Origin: Labilibaculum sp041595635
GTDB taxonomy: Bacteria > Bacteroidota > Bacteroidia > Bacteroidales > Marinifilaceae
DNA length: 64,000 nucleotides
Direction: 5' to 3'
Assembly (NCBI RefSeq): GCF_041595635.1
Contig: NZ_JBFHJW010000009.1
Location: 24,901 to 88,900, forward strand
In this document: piece by piece, positions 8,739-18,552 of the stretch
How the letters are laid out: each line of letters begins with the position of its first letter
Numbering within the stretch: position 1 is the stretch's first letter
Notes under the pieces: generated by a model
Database searches by the model: none
Seen by the model: only the letters and a program-made list of their open reading frames with translations
What the model was told of the DNA's origin: nothing
Made by a program: the position numbers and the translations under genes

Positions 8739-9014
8739 ATTGTTTATGATTCTGAATTAGATGAGTTTTTCCCTACGCAAACGTTTTAAGAATAAATGTC
8801 TAAATCATTTTAAAAAAGCAACTTAGATTGTCTGTTTTTGTTTTCTTTTTTGGAAAAAGAACATTACTTTTGTGTACAATTTTCAGGGGCAAGTAGAGAA
8901 AATATGCGTTTGGAAAATATTTTAAGTTGAAAATTATAAGTTAATATATGATTGTTATTGAATGCTTTAGTTGTTAAAAGCAGGAGATATCATTAAAACT
9001 AAAAAGCGATAATT
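8739..9014. other. Intergenic region and leader of ppdK
   Basis: Apart from the -7 candidate at 8865-8872, I see no ORF, hairpin with T-run, or recognisable riboswitch. If that promoter is right, ppdK has a leader of about 135-140 bases with a GGAG at about 8983, too far from the ATG to act as its SD. Confidence 0.45.
8865..8872 (+). promoter_or_regulatory. Predicted -7 element for ppdK
   Basis: TACTTTTG matches TAnnTTTG. A TTTTTG lies 24 bases upstream, a longer spacing than usual, so the -33 assignment is weak. Confidence 0.5.
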
Positions 9015-11732
9015 ATGAGTACTAAGTACGTTTATACTTTTGGTGACGGTAAGGCCGAAGGTAAAGCAGACATGAGAAATTTGCTTGGAGGTAAGGGTGC
9101 CAACCTTGCTGAAATGAACCTAATCGGTGTTCCAGTTCCTGCTGGTTTCACTATCACTACAGATGTTTGTACTGATTACAACAAGCTTGGAAAAGATGCT
9201 GTTGTAGCAATGATCAAAGATCAAGTTGTAGCTGCTGTAGCTGATACAGAAAAAGCAATGAACGCAAAATTTGATGCAAAAGATGGTTTTCCATTGTTGC
9301 TATCGGTTCGTTCTGGTGCTCGTGCTTCTATGCCAGGTATGATGAATACTGTTCTTAACCTAGGTATGAATGATGATACTGTGAAAATTGTAGCAGAACA
9401 TTCAGGAAATGAAAAATTTGCTTACGATTCATATCGTCGTTTCATCCACATGTATGGTGACGTAGTTATGGGTGTTGAAGCAGAGGAAGGAAAGCACAAT
9501 CCATTTGAGGTTGTTCTTGATGAAATGAAAGAATCTAAAGGGTATAAAGTTGATACTGAATTAACAGTAGAAGACCTTAAAGCTCTTGTTGAAGGTTATA
9601 AAGCGGTTATTCGTGAGCACGCAGGTGTTGATTTTCCAACAAATCCTTGGGATCAACTTTGGGGTGCTGTTTGTGCTGTATTCGATTCTTGGGATACTGA
9701 AAGAGCAATCCTTTACCGTAGAATGGAAGGAATTCCTGACGATTGGGGTACTGCTGTAAATGTACAGGCAATGGTATATGGTAACATGGGTGAAACATCT
9801 GCAACAGGAGTATGTTTTTCTCGTGATGCTGCTACTGGTGAAGATTTATTCAACGGTGAGTACCTAATCAATGCACAAGGTGAAGACGTTGTTGCTGGTG
9901 TTCGTACTCCTCTTGAAATTACTACTATTGGTTCTAAACGTTGGGCTGAGCGTAACGGTACTTCTGAAGAAGATCGTAAAGCAAATTTCCTATCTATGGA
10001 AGAAGCAATGCCTGAGCTTTACAACGAATTGAATACAATCCAACAAAAATTAGAAGATCACTATACCGATATGCAGGATATGGAGTTCACCGTTCAACAA
10101 GGTAAACTTTGGATGTTGCAAACTCGTTCTGGTAAACGTACTGGTGCAGCTATGGTTAAAATGGCTGTTGATATGTTAGAGCAAGGTCTTATCGATGAGA
10201 ATACTGCTATTCTTCGTCAAGAGCCTAACAAATTAGATGAGCTTTTACACCCTGTATTTGATAAAGCAGCTTTAGAGGCGGCTACAGAAATTTCAAAAGG
10301 TCTTCCAGCTTCTCCAGGTGCTGCTACAGGACAAATCGTATTTTCTGCAGAAGATGCTGAAGCATGGGCTGCTGAAGGTAAAAAAGTAGTTTTAGTACGT
10401 CGTGAAACTTCTCCAGAAGATTTGAAAGGGATGTACGCTGCTGAAGGTATTCTTACTGAGCGTGGTGGTATGACTTCTCACGCGGCTGTTGTTGCTCGTG
10501 GTATGGGTAAATGCTGTATTTCTTCTGCTGCTGGTGTTCTAGTAACAGGAACTTCTATGACTATCAACGGTGTTGAATACAAAGAAGGTGATTTCATCTC
10601 ATTAAACGGTACTACTGGTAAAGTTTACGAAGGTAAAGTTGCTACAATCACTCCTTCATTAGATGGTGATTTCGGAAAAGTAATGGATTTGGCAGAGAAA
10701 AATAGCCGTATGTACGTTCGTACAAATGCTGATACTCCTGCTGATGCTAAAGCTGCTCGTGAATTCGGTGCTAAAGGTATTGGTCTATGTCGTACAGAGC
10801 ACATGTTCTTCGAAGGCGATAAGATCTGGAATATGCGTGAAATGATTCTTGCTGAAGATGTTGAAGGTCGTAAAGCTGCTTTGGCTAAATTGCTTCCTGT
10901 TCAAAGAGAAGATTTCTCTGGTATCCTTGAAGCTATGGACGGTTTCGGTGTTACTATTCGTCTACTGGATCCACCATTGCACGAATTTACTCCTAACGAT
11001 GCTGAATCTCAAGCTGAAATGGCTGAAAAATTAGGTATCGATGTATCTGTCGTTAAAGCTAAAGTTGATTCTCTTCACGAAATTAACCCTATGTTGGGTC
11101 ACCGTGGTTGTCGTCTAGGTAATACTTACCCAGAAATTACAGAGATGCAGGCTCGCGCGATTATGGAAGCTGCTTGTGATTTGAAAGCTAAAGGAAAAGA
11201 TCCTAAGCCAGAGATCATGGTTCCATTGATCGGAACTTTAAAAGAATTCCAAATTCAGGAAGGTATTATCAGAGAAACTGCAGCTGCTGTTTTCGCTGAA
11301 AAAGGTGTTGAAGTTGATTTCATGGTAGGTACTATGATTGAAATTCCTCGTGCTGCTCTTACAGCTGATCAAATTGCTGCTCACGCTGAATTCTTCTCAT
11401 TCGGAACAAATGACTTGACTCAAATGGGATTCGGTTATTCTCGTGATGATGCTGCTAAATTCTTACCTATCTATATTGAAAAAGGAATCTTGAAAAATGA
11501 TCCTTTCCAAGTATTAGATCAAGAAGGTATCGGACAATTGGTACGTATGGGTTGTGAAAAAGGAAAATCTGCTCGTCCTAATATCAAATTAGGTATCTGT
11601 GGTGAGCACGGTGGTGAGCCATCTTCTGTTGAGTTCTGTAACTCAGTAGGTATGGATTACGTTTCTTGTTCTCCTTTCCGTGTACCTATTGCACGTTTAG
11701 CTGCTGCTCAAGCTAACTTGAAGCAAAACTAA
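9015..11732 (+). CDS. ppdK: Pyruvate, phosphate dikinase
   Basis: Reversibly interconverts pyruvate + ATP + Pi with PEP + AMP + PPi. 905 residues, normal for the family. N-terminal nucleotide-binding domain (GGKGANLAEMNLIGVPVP at about 25-42; SVRSGARASMPGMMNTVLNLG at about 97), central swivelling domain with the phosphorylated histidine in GGMTSHAAVVARGMGK (His about 489), and C-terminal TIM barrel with GLCRTEHMF and the catalytic Cys in GICGEHGGEPSS (about 862). All key residues are present. With nifJ close by, it places the pyruvate/PEP node in this region, consistent with PPi-linked glycolysis or gluconeogenesis in an anaerobe. It lies alone between its own promoter candidate and a strong terminator. 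No SD. Confidence 0.97.
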   Translation: MSTKYVYTFGDGKAEGKADMRNLLGGKGANLAEMNLIGVPVPAGFTITTDVCTDYNKLGKDAVVAMIKDQVVAAVADTEKAMNAKFDAKDGFPLLLSVRSGARASMPGMMNTVLNLGMNDDTVKIVAEHSGNEKFAYDSYRRFIHMYGDVVMGVEAEEGKHNPFEVVLDEMKESKGYKVDTELTVEDLKALVEGYKAVIREHAGVDFPTNPWDQLWGAVCAVFDSWDTERAILYRRMEGIPDDWGTAVNVQAMVYGNMGETSATGVCFSRDAATGEDLFNGEYLINAQGEDVVAGVRTPLEITTIGSKRWAERNGTSEEDRKANFLSMEEAMPELYNELNTIQQKLEDHYTDMQDMEFTVQQGKLWMLQTRSGKRTGAAMVKMAVDMLEQGLIDENTAILRQEPNKLDELLHPVFDKAALEAATEISKGLPASPGAATGQIVFSAEDAEAWAAEGKKVVLVRRETSPEDLKGMYAAEGILTERGGMTSHAAVVARGMGKCCISSAAGVLVTGTSMTINGVEYKEGDFISLNGTTGKVYEGKVATITPSLDGDFGKVMDLAEKNSRMYVRTNADTPADAKAAREFGAKGIGLCRTEHMFFEGDKIWNMREMILAEDVEGRKAALAKLLPVQREDFSGILEAMDGFGVTIRLLDPPLHEFTPNDAESQAEMAEKLGIDVSVVKAKVDSLHEINPMLGHRGCRLGNTYPEITEMQARAIMEAACDLKAKGKDPKPEIMVPLIGTLKEFQIQEGIIRETAAAVFAEKGVEVDFMVGTMIEIPRAALTADQIAAHAEFFSFGTNDLTQMGFGYSRDDAAKFLPIYIEKGILKNDPFQVLDQEGIGQLVRMGCEKGKSARPNIKLGICGEHGGEPSSVEFCNSVGMDYVSCSPFRVPIARLAAAQANLKQN

Positions 11733-11757
11733 GAGAAGTTTAATTCTCAATATATAG

Positions 11758-11791
11758 AAAGGCTGTCTCGTAAGAGACAGCCTTTTGTTTT
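11758..11791 (+). terminator. Intrinsic terminator after ppdK
   Basis: Stem GGCTGTCTC / GAGACAGCC, perfect, 4-base loop, flanked by AAA and TTTTGTTTT; 25 bases after the stop codon. Confidence 0.93.
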
Positions 11792-11836
11792 ACAAAGGAA
11801 TAGGTATGTTTTTTTTTAATCTTCATATTTTAGGCT

Positions 11837-12406
11837 TTGGTAAAAATAAATCAAATGATGAATTGGAATTTAAAACTACGAAATTGGCATCGCGATTTTT
11901 CCTATTTTTATGTGGGGCTATTAATGGCTTTTTCTATTTCCGGGATTGCCTTGAATCACCGTCAGTCCTGGAATCCTCGTGAGTATATTTATCAAACCAC
12001 TAAAGTGAAAATTCTTTTGCCCCATAACAGAAAGCAAATCTCGGATGAATTCTTCCAAGATTGGTTGGAAGAAAATAATATCAATCTAGAATTTAGAGGG
12101 AGTGCCTGGCGAAGAGGAGGCTATAACTTGTATTTCAAGGATGCTTATGCCTTTATTGATCCATCAACAGGAGAAGGGGAAATAGAACGCTTTCACGTGA
12201 GACCTCTTTTGGGACAAATGGTCGATTTGCATAAATCGAATAGCAATGTGTGGCTTTGGTATTCAGATATTTTTGCCATAAGTCTTCTTCTTATCTGCAT
12301 TACAGGATTATTTATTGCTAGAGGTAAGAATGGATTTAAAAATCGAGGATGGAAGTTTGCCTTGTTTGGCGTACTTATTCCTTCTCTTTTATGGTTTTAT
12401 ATTTAA
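11837..12406 (+). CDS. PepSY-associated transmembrane protein
   Basis: 189-residue inner-membrane protein. A first hydrophobic helix (about 24-41, after LRNWHRDFSYFYVG), a periplasmic segment of about 85 residues, then two C-terminal helices (about 140-157 and 170-188). The pattern RxWHR...GLLMAFSISGIALNH and the final LLICITGLF are those of PepSY-associated TM proteins, often linked to iron or redox systems in the envelope; no substrate can be given from sequence. ATG codons at 11837, 11855 and 11858 could all serve as starts; the conserved part begins at MNWNLK (11858), which gives about 182 residues. It follows the ppdK terminator and is separated from ruvX by 182 bases. Confidence 0.7.
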   Translation: MVKINQMMNWNLKLRNWHRDFSYFYVGLLMAFSISGIALNHRQSWNPREYIYQTTKVKILLPHNRKQISDEFFQDWLEENNINLEFRGSAWRRGGYNLYFKDAYAFIDPSTGEGEIERFHVRPLLGQMVDLHKSNSNVWLWYSDIFAISLLLICITGLFIARGKNGFKNRGWKFALFGVLIPSLLWFYI

Positions 12407-12552
12407 ACTTTAGTATTGTAAGTATAACTTTTCCTACAGAAATAAGCTAAAAAATTCTTTCGATCTGTCGATTTTAACGACTTTCACGGCATGATTTGTA
12501 TCATTATTGACTCATTAATAATCGAAAAGAGAAATATTTAATCAGTTTCTTA

Positions 12553-12560
12553 TATCTTTG
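12553..12560 (+). promoter_or_regulatory. Predicted -7 element for ruvX-def
   Basis: TATCTTTG, an exact TAnnTTTG match, 28 bases before the TTG start of ruvX. No convincing -33 TTG at the usual distance. Confidence 0.6.
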
Positions 12561-12588
12561 CAATTCAAAATAAATATAAATAAGAAAG

Positions 12589-13011
12589 TTGGCACGAATT
12601 TTAGCGATTGATTACGGGAGAAAAAGAATTGGACTTGCAGTTACAGATCCAATGCAAATTATTGCCAATGGTTTAGATACCGTGGCGGCAAAGGACATTC
12701 TTGATTATTTGGAAAAGTATCTGCAAAAAGAAGAAATAGAATGCTTTGTTGTTGGTTATCCAAAGCAATTAAATAATGAGGATAGTGAGTCGATGAAATA
12801 TTTAAAACCATTTCTAGGCCAATTAAAAAAGAAATTTCCTGATATGAAGGTTGAGTTAGTGGATGAAAGGTTTACTTCCAAAATTGCCTTTCAGTCTATG
12901 ATTGATGGTGGTTTAAAAAAGAAACAGCGTCAGAACAAAGCTATGATTGATAAAGTGAGTGCGACAATTATTTTACAATCCTATATGGAAACAAAAAGGA
13001 ATTTATTTTAG
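12589..13011 (+). CDS. ruvX: Pre-16S rRNA processing nuclease YqgF/RuvX
   Basis: 140-residue RNase H-fold protein of the YqgF family, which finishes the 5' end of 16S rRNA and was earlier named a putative Holliday-junction resolvase. The opening MARILAIDYGRKRIGLAVTDP, the central VVGYPKQLNNEDS and the LVDERFTS segment with the conserved acidic residues are diagnostic. The start codon is TTG at 12589: no ATG is in frame before the conserved N-terminus, and the first residues align exactly with the family. def follows after 28 bases, a pairing common in Bacteroidetes, and both are likely transcribed from the TATCTTTG promoter upstream. Confidence 0.93.
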   Translation: MARILAIDYGRKRIGLAVTDPMQIIANGLDTVAAKDILDYLEKYLQKEEIECFVVGYPKQLNNEDSESMKYLKPFLGQLKKKFPDMKVELVDERFTSKIAFQSMIDGGLKKKQRQNKAMIDKVSATIILQSYMETKRNLF

Positions 13012-13039
13012 GATTGAATATAGAAAAAGAAGTGTAAAG

Positions 13040-13594
13040 ATGATATTACCCATTACCATTTATGGCCATCCGGTATTAAGGAAGGTTGCGAAAGAAATAG
13101 ACAAAGATTATCCGGATTTGGAAAAGTTCAAAGAGGATATGTGGCAAACAATGTACTTTGCCGATGGAGTTGGTTTAGCGGCCCCACAAGTTGGTCGAGC
13201 AATTAGAATGTTCGTAATAGATTGTTCTACTTTTGCAGAAGAAGAACCAGAATTGGAAGGTTTTAAAAAGATGTTTATTAATGCTCAAATTATCGAACGT
13301 GATGGCGAACCTTGGGCTATGTCGGAAGGCTGTTTAAGTATTCCCGGTATTAATGAAGATGTAACTCGCCCCGAAAGCATAAAAATTGAATATTACGATG
13401 AAAACTGGGAGTTTCATCAGGAAGAATATTCGGGCTTTGCCGCCCGTGTTATCCAACACGAATACGACCATTTAGATGGAATCTTGTTTACCGACCATTG
13501 TGCTCCTCTTAAAAAAAGATTGTTGAAAGGAAAATTGACAGGTATTTCCAAAGGAAAATTTAAAGCCAAATATCGATTTACATTGGCGAAATAG
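13040..13594 (+). CDS. def: Peptide deformylase
   Basis: Removes the formyl group from nascent proteins; metal-dependent. 184 residues from the ATG at 13040. All three catalytic motifs are present: GVGLAAPQVG (about 48-57), EGCLSIP (about 102-108, with the metal Cys) and QHEYDHLDG (about 145-153, HExxH-type). An in-frame start exists further upstream at 12959, but it would overlap ruvX by 53 bases and add 27 residues unlike any deformylase; MILPITIYGHPVLR is the usual beginning. It ends just before a strong terminator, so ruvX-def form the transcript. Confidence 0.95.
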   Translation: MILPITIYGHPVLRKVAKEIDKDYPDLEKFKEDMWQTMYFADGVGLAAPQVGRAIRMFVIDCSTFAEEEPELEGFKKMFINAQIIERDGEPWAMSEGCLSIPGINEDVTRPESIKIEYYDENWEFHQEEYSGFAARVIQHEYDHLDGILFTDHCAPLKKRLLKGKLTGISKGKFKAKYRFTLAK

Positions 13595-13602
13595 TTTTAT
13601 GA

Positions 13603-13629
13603 CCTTACCATTTTGGTAAGGTTTTTTTT
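13603..13629 (+). terminator. Intrinsic terminator after def
   Basis: Perfect 7-bp stem CCTTACC / GGTAAGG with a 5-base loop and eight T residues. Confidence 0.92.
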
Positions 13630-13759
13630 ATGAAATAGATTTGCTTTCTAGTGTATCTATTTTTTGATTTTATATGCTAATAGAAATTGGTCTTGCAAAC
13701 AAAAGGTAAATTCCTGCGTACTACTTTTTTGATGTTTAACCGACTAAGTAAAACCTTTT

Positions 13760-14791
13760 ATGATGAAAAAATTTATTCTACTATTTTTAATACTTACTCC
13801 TTTTCTGGGAAAATCTCAAGACATTGAGCAATTCCTGTTAGCGGGTACCGAAGACGCTTCAAAATTAACCGAAAATTATGTGAGACCTGTTTCCAAAGGG
13901 TTTATGTACGGATTAAATAATGGATGGTATTCCACAGCACGAACCCATAAAAAATTTGGTTTTGACATTACTTTTATTGCCAATTTGGCGAAAGTTCCTA
14001 CTGAAGATGAAATGTTTGAATTTGTGGCGAGTGATTATAACAATATCACTCTTAAAAGCGGAGCTAGTTCTGCTCAGATTCAAACTTTAATGGGCGGAGA
14101 TAACGACGAAATTTTACTTGCCCGAATTGAAACCGAAAGTGGTGAATACGATGTAGCGGAATTTAAAGTCCCAAATGGTATTGGCGATGATTTGCCAATG
14201 AATGCTGTCCCTTCAGCCACGTTGCAAGTTGGTATCGGTATCCCTGTGATCGATGCGGATTTAAAATTTCGATTTTTGCCCAAAGTAGGTACCTCTGATT
14301 TGGAAGTGGGAATGTTTGGACTTGGTCTTCAGAAGAATCTTAGTAAGATGCTAAAGATTAGTAAAACACCTCTTGATGTTTCAGCATTATTTGCTTATAC
14401 TAAATTAACTTCTGAATATGATATTCAAGGCGATTCAGGTTTTGATGGTAGTGGACAATTAATGGAGTTTGTGACCAATGCGTATACTGTTCAGGCTATT
14501 GCTTCGGTGAACCTTAAATTAATCGAATTTTATGCAGCTGTTGGTTACAATACAGCCAAAATGGATGTGGATATTAAAGGAACTTACGAGTTGGACTATA
14601 CCGATACTAATACAGGAACAAGTGGTGATGCGGGTACTTTAGTCGATCCTGTATCCATTGATTTTAAAGCAAATGGTGTTCGTGCAACTATTGGTACTCG
14701 TTTGAACTTAGGATTCTTTAAACTATTTGGGGACTACACTCTTCAAGAGTATAATACCATTACAGGCGGAATCGCTTTTAGTTTTAGATAG
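13760..14791 (+). CDS. Outer-membrane protein, DUF6588-like
   Basis: 343 residues with a clear signal peptide (MMKKFILLFLILTPFLGKSQ, cleavage probably after SQ or one before). The mature part alternates short beta-strand-like stretches with glycine-rich turns and finishes in GGIAFSFR, suggesting a beta-barrel in the outer membrane. I associate it with the DUF6588 family from memory of its layout (AGTEDASKLTENYVRPVSKGFMYGLNNGW); the function is unknown. Two adjacent ATG codons at 13760 and 13763 are both possible starts. Single gene between two terminators. Confidence 0.65.
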   Translation: MMKKFILLFLILTPFLGKSQDIEQFLLAGTEDASKLTENYVRPVSKGFMYGLNNGWYSTARTHKKFGFDITFIANLAKVPTEDEMFEFVASDYNNITLKSGASSAQIQTLMGGDNDEILLARIETESGEYDVAEFKVPNGIGDDLPMNAVPSATLQVGIGIPVIDADLKFRFLPKVGTSDLEVGMFGLGLQKNLSKMLKISKTPLDVSALFAYTKLTSEYDIQGDSGFDGSGQLMEFVTNAYTVQAIASVNLKLIEFYAAVGYNTAKMDVDIKGTYELDYTDTNTGTSGDAGTLVDPVSIDFKANGVRATIGTRLNLGFFKLFGDYTLQEYNTITGGIAFSFR

Positions 14792-14830
14792 TATAAGATT
14801 GTAGCGGAAAATTTTTTGTACTTTACTCAT

Positions 14831-14866
14831 AAAACCCTTATTCATGGAATAGGGGTTTTGTTTTTT
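14831..14866 (+). terminator. Intrinsic terminator after the DUF6588-like gene
   Basis: 13-bp stem (AAAACCCTTATTC with GAATAGGGGTTTT, one G-T pair), 3-base loop, then GTTTTTT. Confidence 0.88.
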
Positions 14867-14914
14867 CAACACATTTATCTTATATTCAATTGATTATAAA
14901 TTGTATTATTAACG

Positions 14915-16987
14915 ATGTTTAGAGAATTTCTTCGTCAAAATCCTTTTTTTCGATTTTTGCTTCCCTTAGTAATGGCAATAGCTCTGGCAAATGTGCTAGA
15001 AGTTTCCTCCAATATTGGCTGGGTTTTTTTTGTGTGCGGATTATTTGGCATTCTTTTATTCACCCTAGTTACTAAATATCGTAAATCATATTCTCTTCGT
15101 TCGTGGTTCGGCGTATTTGTCTTCTTTTTATGTTTTGGATTTGGAACAGTAAGATACAACGATGTGCAAACTAAAATGGATCTTTCAATTTCCGATTCAA
15201 TCTGTTTTATAAAGGGAGAGGTGATTGAGCCACCAGTAGAAAAACTCAATAGTTATGCTTTAGTGTTGAAGGTTGAGAGCATAAAAAATGCTGATAATTG
15301 GCAGATAGTATCTGGTAACTCCATGCTTTATCTGCAAAAGGATGAAATGGCTAAAGAACTTACTAGTGGTGATTTATTGGTGTTGAGAACAAAATTGCAA
15401 AGGGTGCAAAATACAGGGAATCCCTATGAATTCGATTATTCGGCTTATCTAAAAATCAAGCACATATTGTATTCTGCTTATGCCGATTCCTTTTCCTGGA
15501 AAAAAATAGGGACTGATATTGGTTTTTCCATGAGGAAAATAAGTGGAAACTGGAGAGATCAATTATTGGATATTTATCGTGCAAATGGAATCGAAAATGA
15601 GAGTTTTGATATTTTGGCTGCTCTTACACTTGGCTATAAAACAGGAATAGATCCGGAAATAAAAAAGGCTTGGGCTGATGCTGGCGCTATGCATGTGTTG
15701 GCTGTATCGGGTCTGCACGTCGGTATTATTTACTTGATCGTGAATTTTATGCTTCGGTTTTTAATTCGATTTAAATATGGACGAGTGTGGCGCGCTGTTT
15801 TATTATTTCTAGCCCTGTGGATGTATGCTTTTTTAACTGGCATGTCGCCCTCGGTTATGAGGTCGGCAAGTATGTTTAGTTTTATTGTGATAGGAGAAAT
15901 GCTTCAGAGAAAGGGCAGTATTTATAATTCTTTGGCTATTTCAGCTTTTTTTCTTTTGTTGATAGATCCTTTCTTGTTGTTTACCGTTGGGTTCCAATTT
16001 TCCTATCTAGCAGTGATTAGTATAGTCTTTTTTCAAGCAAAATTTGAACGCCTTATTTATGTAGGAAATCCGATTTTAAAAAAGCTTTGGCAGCTTACAA
16101 CGGTTTCTCTTGCTGCTCAAATAGGTACTTTCCCTTTAGCAATTTTTTATTTTCATCAATTCCCTGCTTACTTTTTACTTTCAGGTTATGTGGTAATACT
16201 CATGGCTGGAATTCTTATATACCTTTCAGCCCTTTTACTTATTCTATCCCCATTTCCTCTTTTTTCTGAAAGTCTTGGCTATGTTTTGCGCAATTTTGTA
16301 GAGGGAATGAATTATCTGATTTTTAAAATTCAGGCTTTGCCAGCTTCCGTGATAAGTGATATCTCTTTCAGTAGCTATCAGCTGTTCCTAATCTACTGTT
16401 TGCTTTTTACTGGAATTACTTTGATTTTTTTTAAAAGAAAAAAAGCGATGTTTATTTTCGTTCTGCTCCTTATTTGCTTTCAGTTGCCAAATGCCTTGCG
16501 AATTGCAAGTCCTTCTAAATCCGAAATGGTAGTTTTTAATGCGAGGGGTCATAGTATTATTGCCTTTATCAACGGGAAAAATGCAAATGTTTTATCCGAT
16601 GCTAAAATTCCAAAGGAAAGACGAGATCAGATAATTTATCCATTCATTCTGAATGAGAAAGTAGAAAATATAAGTTATGATACTCTTGCTCCTTTTGAGC
16701 TTAAAGTTGTTGATCAAAAGATTGTTGCAATTATAGGTGAACAGAATGTCATGATCAGTGAAATATTACAATTAGTCAAAGCTGATGTTATTGTTTTTCG
16801 CGATGAGGCTTTGTCTGGTAGGAATTTGGATGGCATGGAATTTTTAAATTGCAAACTAATTGTTGATGCCTCTGTTACCGCTAGAGATCTTAAAAAACAA
16901 AATTTTGCCAATAACTTAAGTCAATCATTTTTGCACGATGTCAGAAACAAGGGGGCATATATTTGTCTTTTATCTTCAGAAAATTAA
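14915..16987 (+). CDS. comEC: ComEC/Rec2-family DNA uptake channel protein
   Basis: 690-residue polytopic membrane protein. Two or three N-terminal helices (about 12-75), a DUF4131/OB-like soluble part (about 85-205, with GDLLVLRTKLQRVQNTGNPYEFDYSAYL), then the competence domain with about nine helices beginning at the signature MHVLAVSGLHVGIIYLIV (about 263). In natural competence it would pass single-stranded DNA across the inner membrane. The C-terminal region (about 540-690) is soluble but lacks the HxHxDH metallo-beta-lactamase motif of Bacillus-type ComEC, which is normal for many Bacteroidetes homologues. A ComEA-like HhH protein is encoded at 52.3 kb. Whether the organism is competent cannot be told from this window. 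Confidence 0.88.
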   Translation: MFREFLRQNPFFRFLLPLVMAIALANVLEVSSNIGWVFFVCGLFGILLFTLVTKYRKSYSLRSWFGVFVFFLCFGFGTVRYNDVQTKMDLSISDSICFIKGEVIEPPVEKLNSYALVLKVESIKNADNWQIVSGNSMLYLQKDEMAKELTSGDLLVLRTKLQRVQNTGNPYEFDYSAYLKIKHILYSAYADSFSWKKIGTDIGFSMRKISGNWRDQLLDIYRANGIENESFDILAALTLGYKTGIDPEIKKAWADAGAMHVLAVSGLHVGIIYLIVNFMLRFLIRFKYGRVWRAVLLFLALWMYAFLTGMSPSVMRSASMFSFIVIGEMLQRKGSIYNSLAISAFFLLLIDPFLLFTVGFQFSYLAVISIVFFQAKFERLIYVGNPILKKLWQLTTVSLAAQIGTFPLAIFYFHQFPAYFLLSGYVVILMAGILIYLSALLLILSPFPLFSESLGYVLRNFVEGMNYLIFKIQALPASVISDISFSSYQLFLIYCLLFTGITLIFFKRKKAMFIFVLLLICFQLPNALRIASPSKSEMVVFNARGHSIIAFINGKNANVLSDAKIPKERRDQIIYPFILNEKVENISYDTLAPFELKVVDQKIVAIIGEQNVMISEILQLVKADVIVFRDEALSGRNLDGMEFLNCKLIVDASVTARDLKKQNFANNLSQSFLHDVRNKGAYICLLSSEN

Positions 16988-17157
16988 AATTGATTGTTAA
17001 AGGAATCCTTTTGCTTAGGGAATTTGATTTTAGAATGCCTTTTGGTAATTTAGTGAGCTTGACTAATTGATATTTTTAATAAATAGTAGTAAGTTTTACT
17101 CGATTATGTGTTAATTTGCCGCTTCAAATTCCATTAATAAGTTAATCGATCAAAGTT

Positions 17158-18498
17158 ATGAAGATTGTAATTGCTGGCGCTGGGGCAGTAGGGATCCACT
17201 TAGCAAAAATGCTAAGTAATCAAGACCATGATATTATTCTACTAGATAGCGATGAAGAAAAGTTAAAAGAGATTGATTCCCATCTTGATTTATTGACCAT
17301 TGTTGGTTCAAGTTCATCCTTACATGACCTTAAAGAAGCTCAGGTTAAAAAAGCTGATCTTTTTATTGCTGTAACGCAATCTGAAGAGACCAATATTACT
17401 TCTACAATTTTAGCTAAAAAACTTGGGGCAGTGCGAACTATTGCGCGTATCGATAATCAGGAATATTTGATCCCGGAAAACAAAGAATACCTTAAAAGTT
17501 TGGGTATTGATGAATTAATTTACCCAGAGCGATTAGCTTCCAAGGAGGTAATTAGTTATCTGTCTCGTTCGGGTACACGCCAGTTGTACGAGTTTTCAGA
17601 CGGAAAATTAATTTTGTATGGAATAAAAATAAGCAGCAAGTCGGTAATTATGGACAAAACAATGGCCGAAGTTGCTGAAATGACAGGTGATTTAGATTTT
17701 AGAGCCGTTGCCATTAAACGTGGCGATACCACCATAATTCCTCGTGGACACAATCGATTTTCGCGTGGCGATTTGGTTTTTGTGGTTAGTAAACCTGAGG
17801 AAATGGAGAAAGTAATGCTTCTTACTGGAAAAGAGAAGTATGAAATTAAAAATGCTATGATTCTCGGAGGAAGTCGTATCGGACAGAAAACGGCATTGGA
17901 ATTAGGCCGGAAGATGAATCTAAAATTGCTTGAAATAGATAAAGATAAAAGCTTGAAATTAGCCGATCATCTGCAAGATACACTGGTGATAAATGGTGAT
18001 GGTCGAGATAAAGAATTATTAAAAGAAGAAGGAATTCATAAAATGGATGCCTTTGTGGCCGTAACTGGGAATTCTGAGACCAATATTTTAGCTTGTTTGT
18101 TGGCAAAAAAAATGGGTGTGAAACGAACCATTGCCGAGGTTGAAAATATCGATTATATCGATTTAGCGGATAATATTGGTGTGGGAACCATGATCAACAA
18201 AAAATTGTTGGCTGCAAGTTACATCTATCGATTTACCATGGATGCAGATGTGCAACATTGCAAGTGGTTAACCGTTTCGGATGCTGAGGTAGTGGAATTA
18301 CTTGCTAAGCCAGATTCAAAAATCACAAGAAGTGAAGTTAAAGATCTTGATTTTCCGGAAGATGCTAATATTGGTGGAATTATCCGAGGGAATGAAGCCA
18401 TTATTGTAAACGGAGATACTCGAATTCTGGCTGCCGATAAAGTAGTTGTTTTTACTCTTCCAACAGCTATTAAAAAAGTTGAAAAATTCTTTAAGTAA
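17158..18498 (+). CDS. trkA: Trk potassium uptake regulatory subunit TrkA
   Basis: Cytoplasmic nucleotide-gated ring protein that controls TrkH channels. 446 residues built of two repeats of RCK_N plus RCK_C: the first Rossmann motif GAGAVGIHLAKMLSNQDHDIILLD (about 6-29) and the second GGSRIGQKTALELGRKMNLKLLEID (about 236-260), with VTQSEETN and VTGNSETN at the ends of each nucleotide-binding domain. Both TrkA_C segments are present. The two genes immediately downstream encode TrkH-type pore subunits, spaced 54 and 26 bases, so trkA-trkH-trkH is almost certainly one operon. Confidence 0.95.
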   Translation: MKIVIAGAGAVGIHLAKMLSNQDHDIILLDSDEEKLKEIDSHLDLLTIVGSSSSLHDLKEAQVKKADLFIAVTQSEETNITSTILAKKLGAVRTIARIDNQEYLIPENKEYLKSLGIDELIYPERLASKEVISYLSRSGTRQLYEFSDGKLILYGIKISSKSVIMDKTMAEVAEMTGDLDFRAVAIKRGDTTIIPRGHNRFSRGDLVFVVSKPEEMEKVMLLTGKEKYEIKNAMILGGSRIGQKTALELGRKMNLKLLEIDKDKSLKLADHLQDTLVINGDGRDKELLKEEGIHKMDAFVAVTGNSETNILACLLAKKMGVKRTIAEVENIDYIDLADNIGVGTMINKKLLAASYIYRFTMDADVQHCKWLTVSDAEVVELLAKPDSKITRSEVKDLDFPEDANIGGIIRGNEAIIVNGDTRILAADKVVVFTLPTAIKKVEKFFK

Positions 18499-18552
18499 AA
18501 ACCTAATGCTGACTTTTTTCGATTTCTCAGACCGTAGGGTTTGATGAGGTAA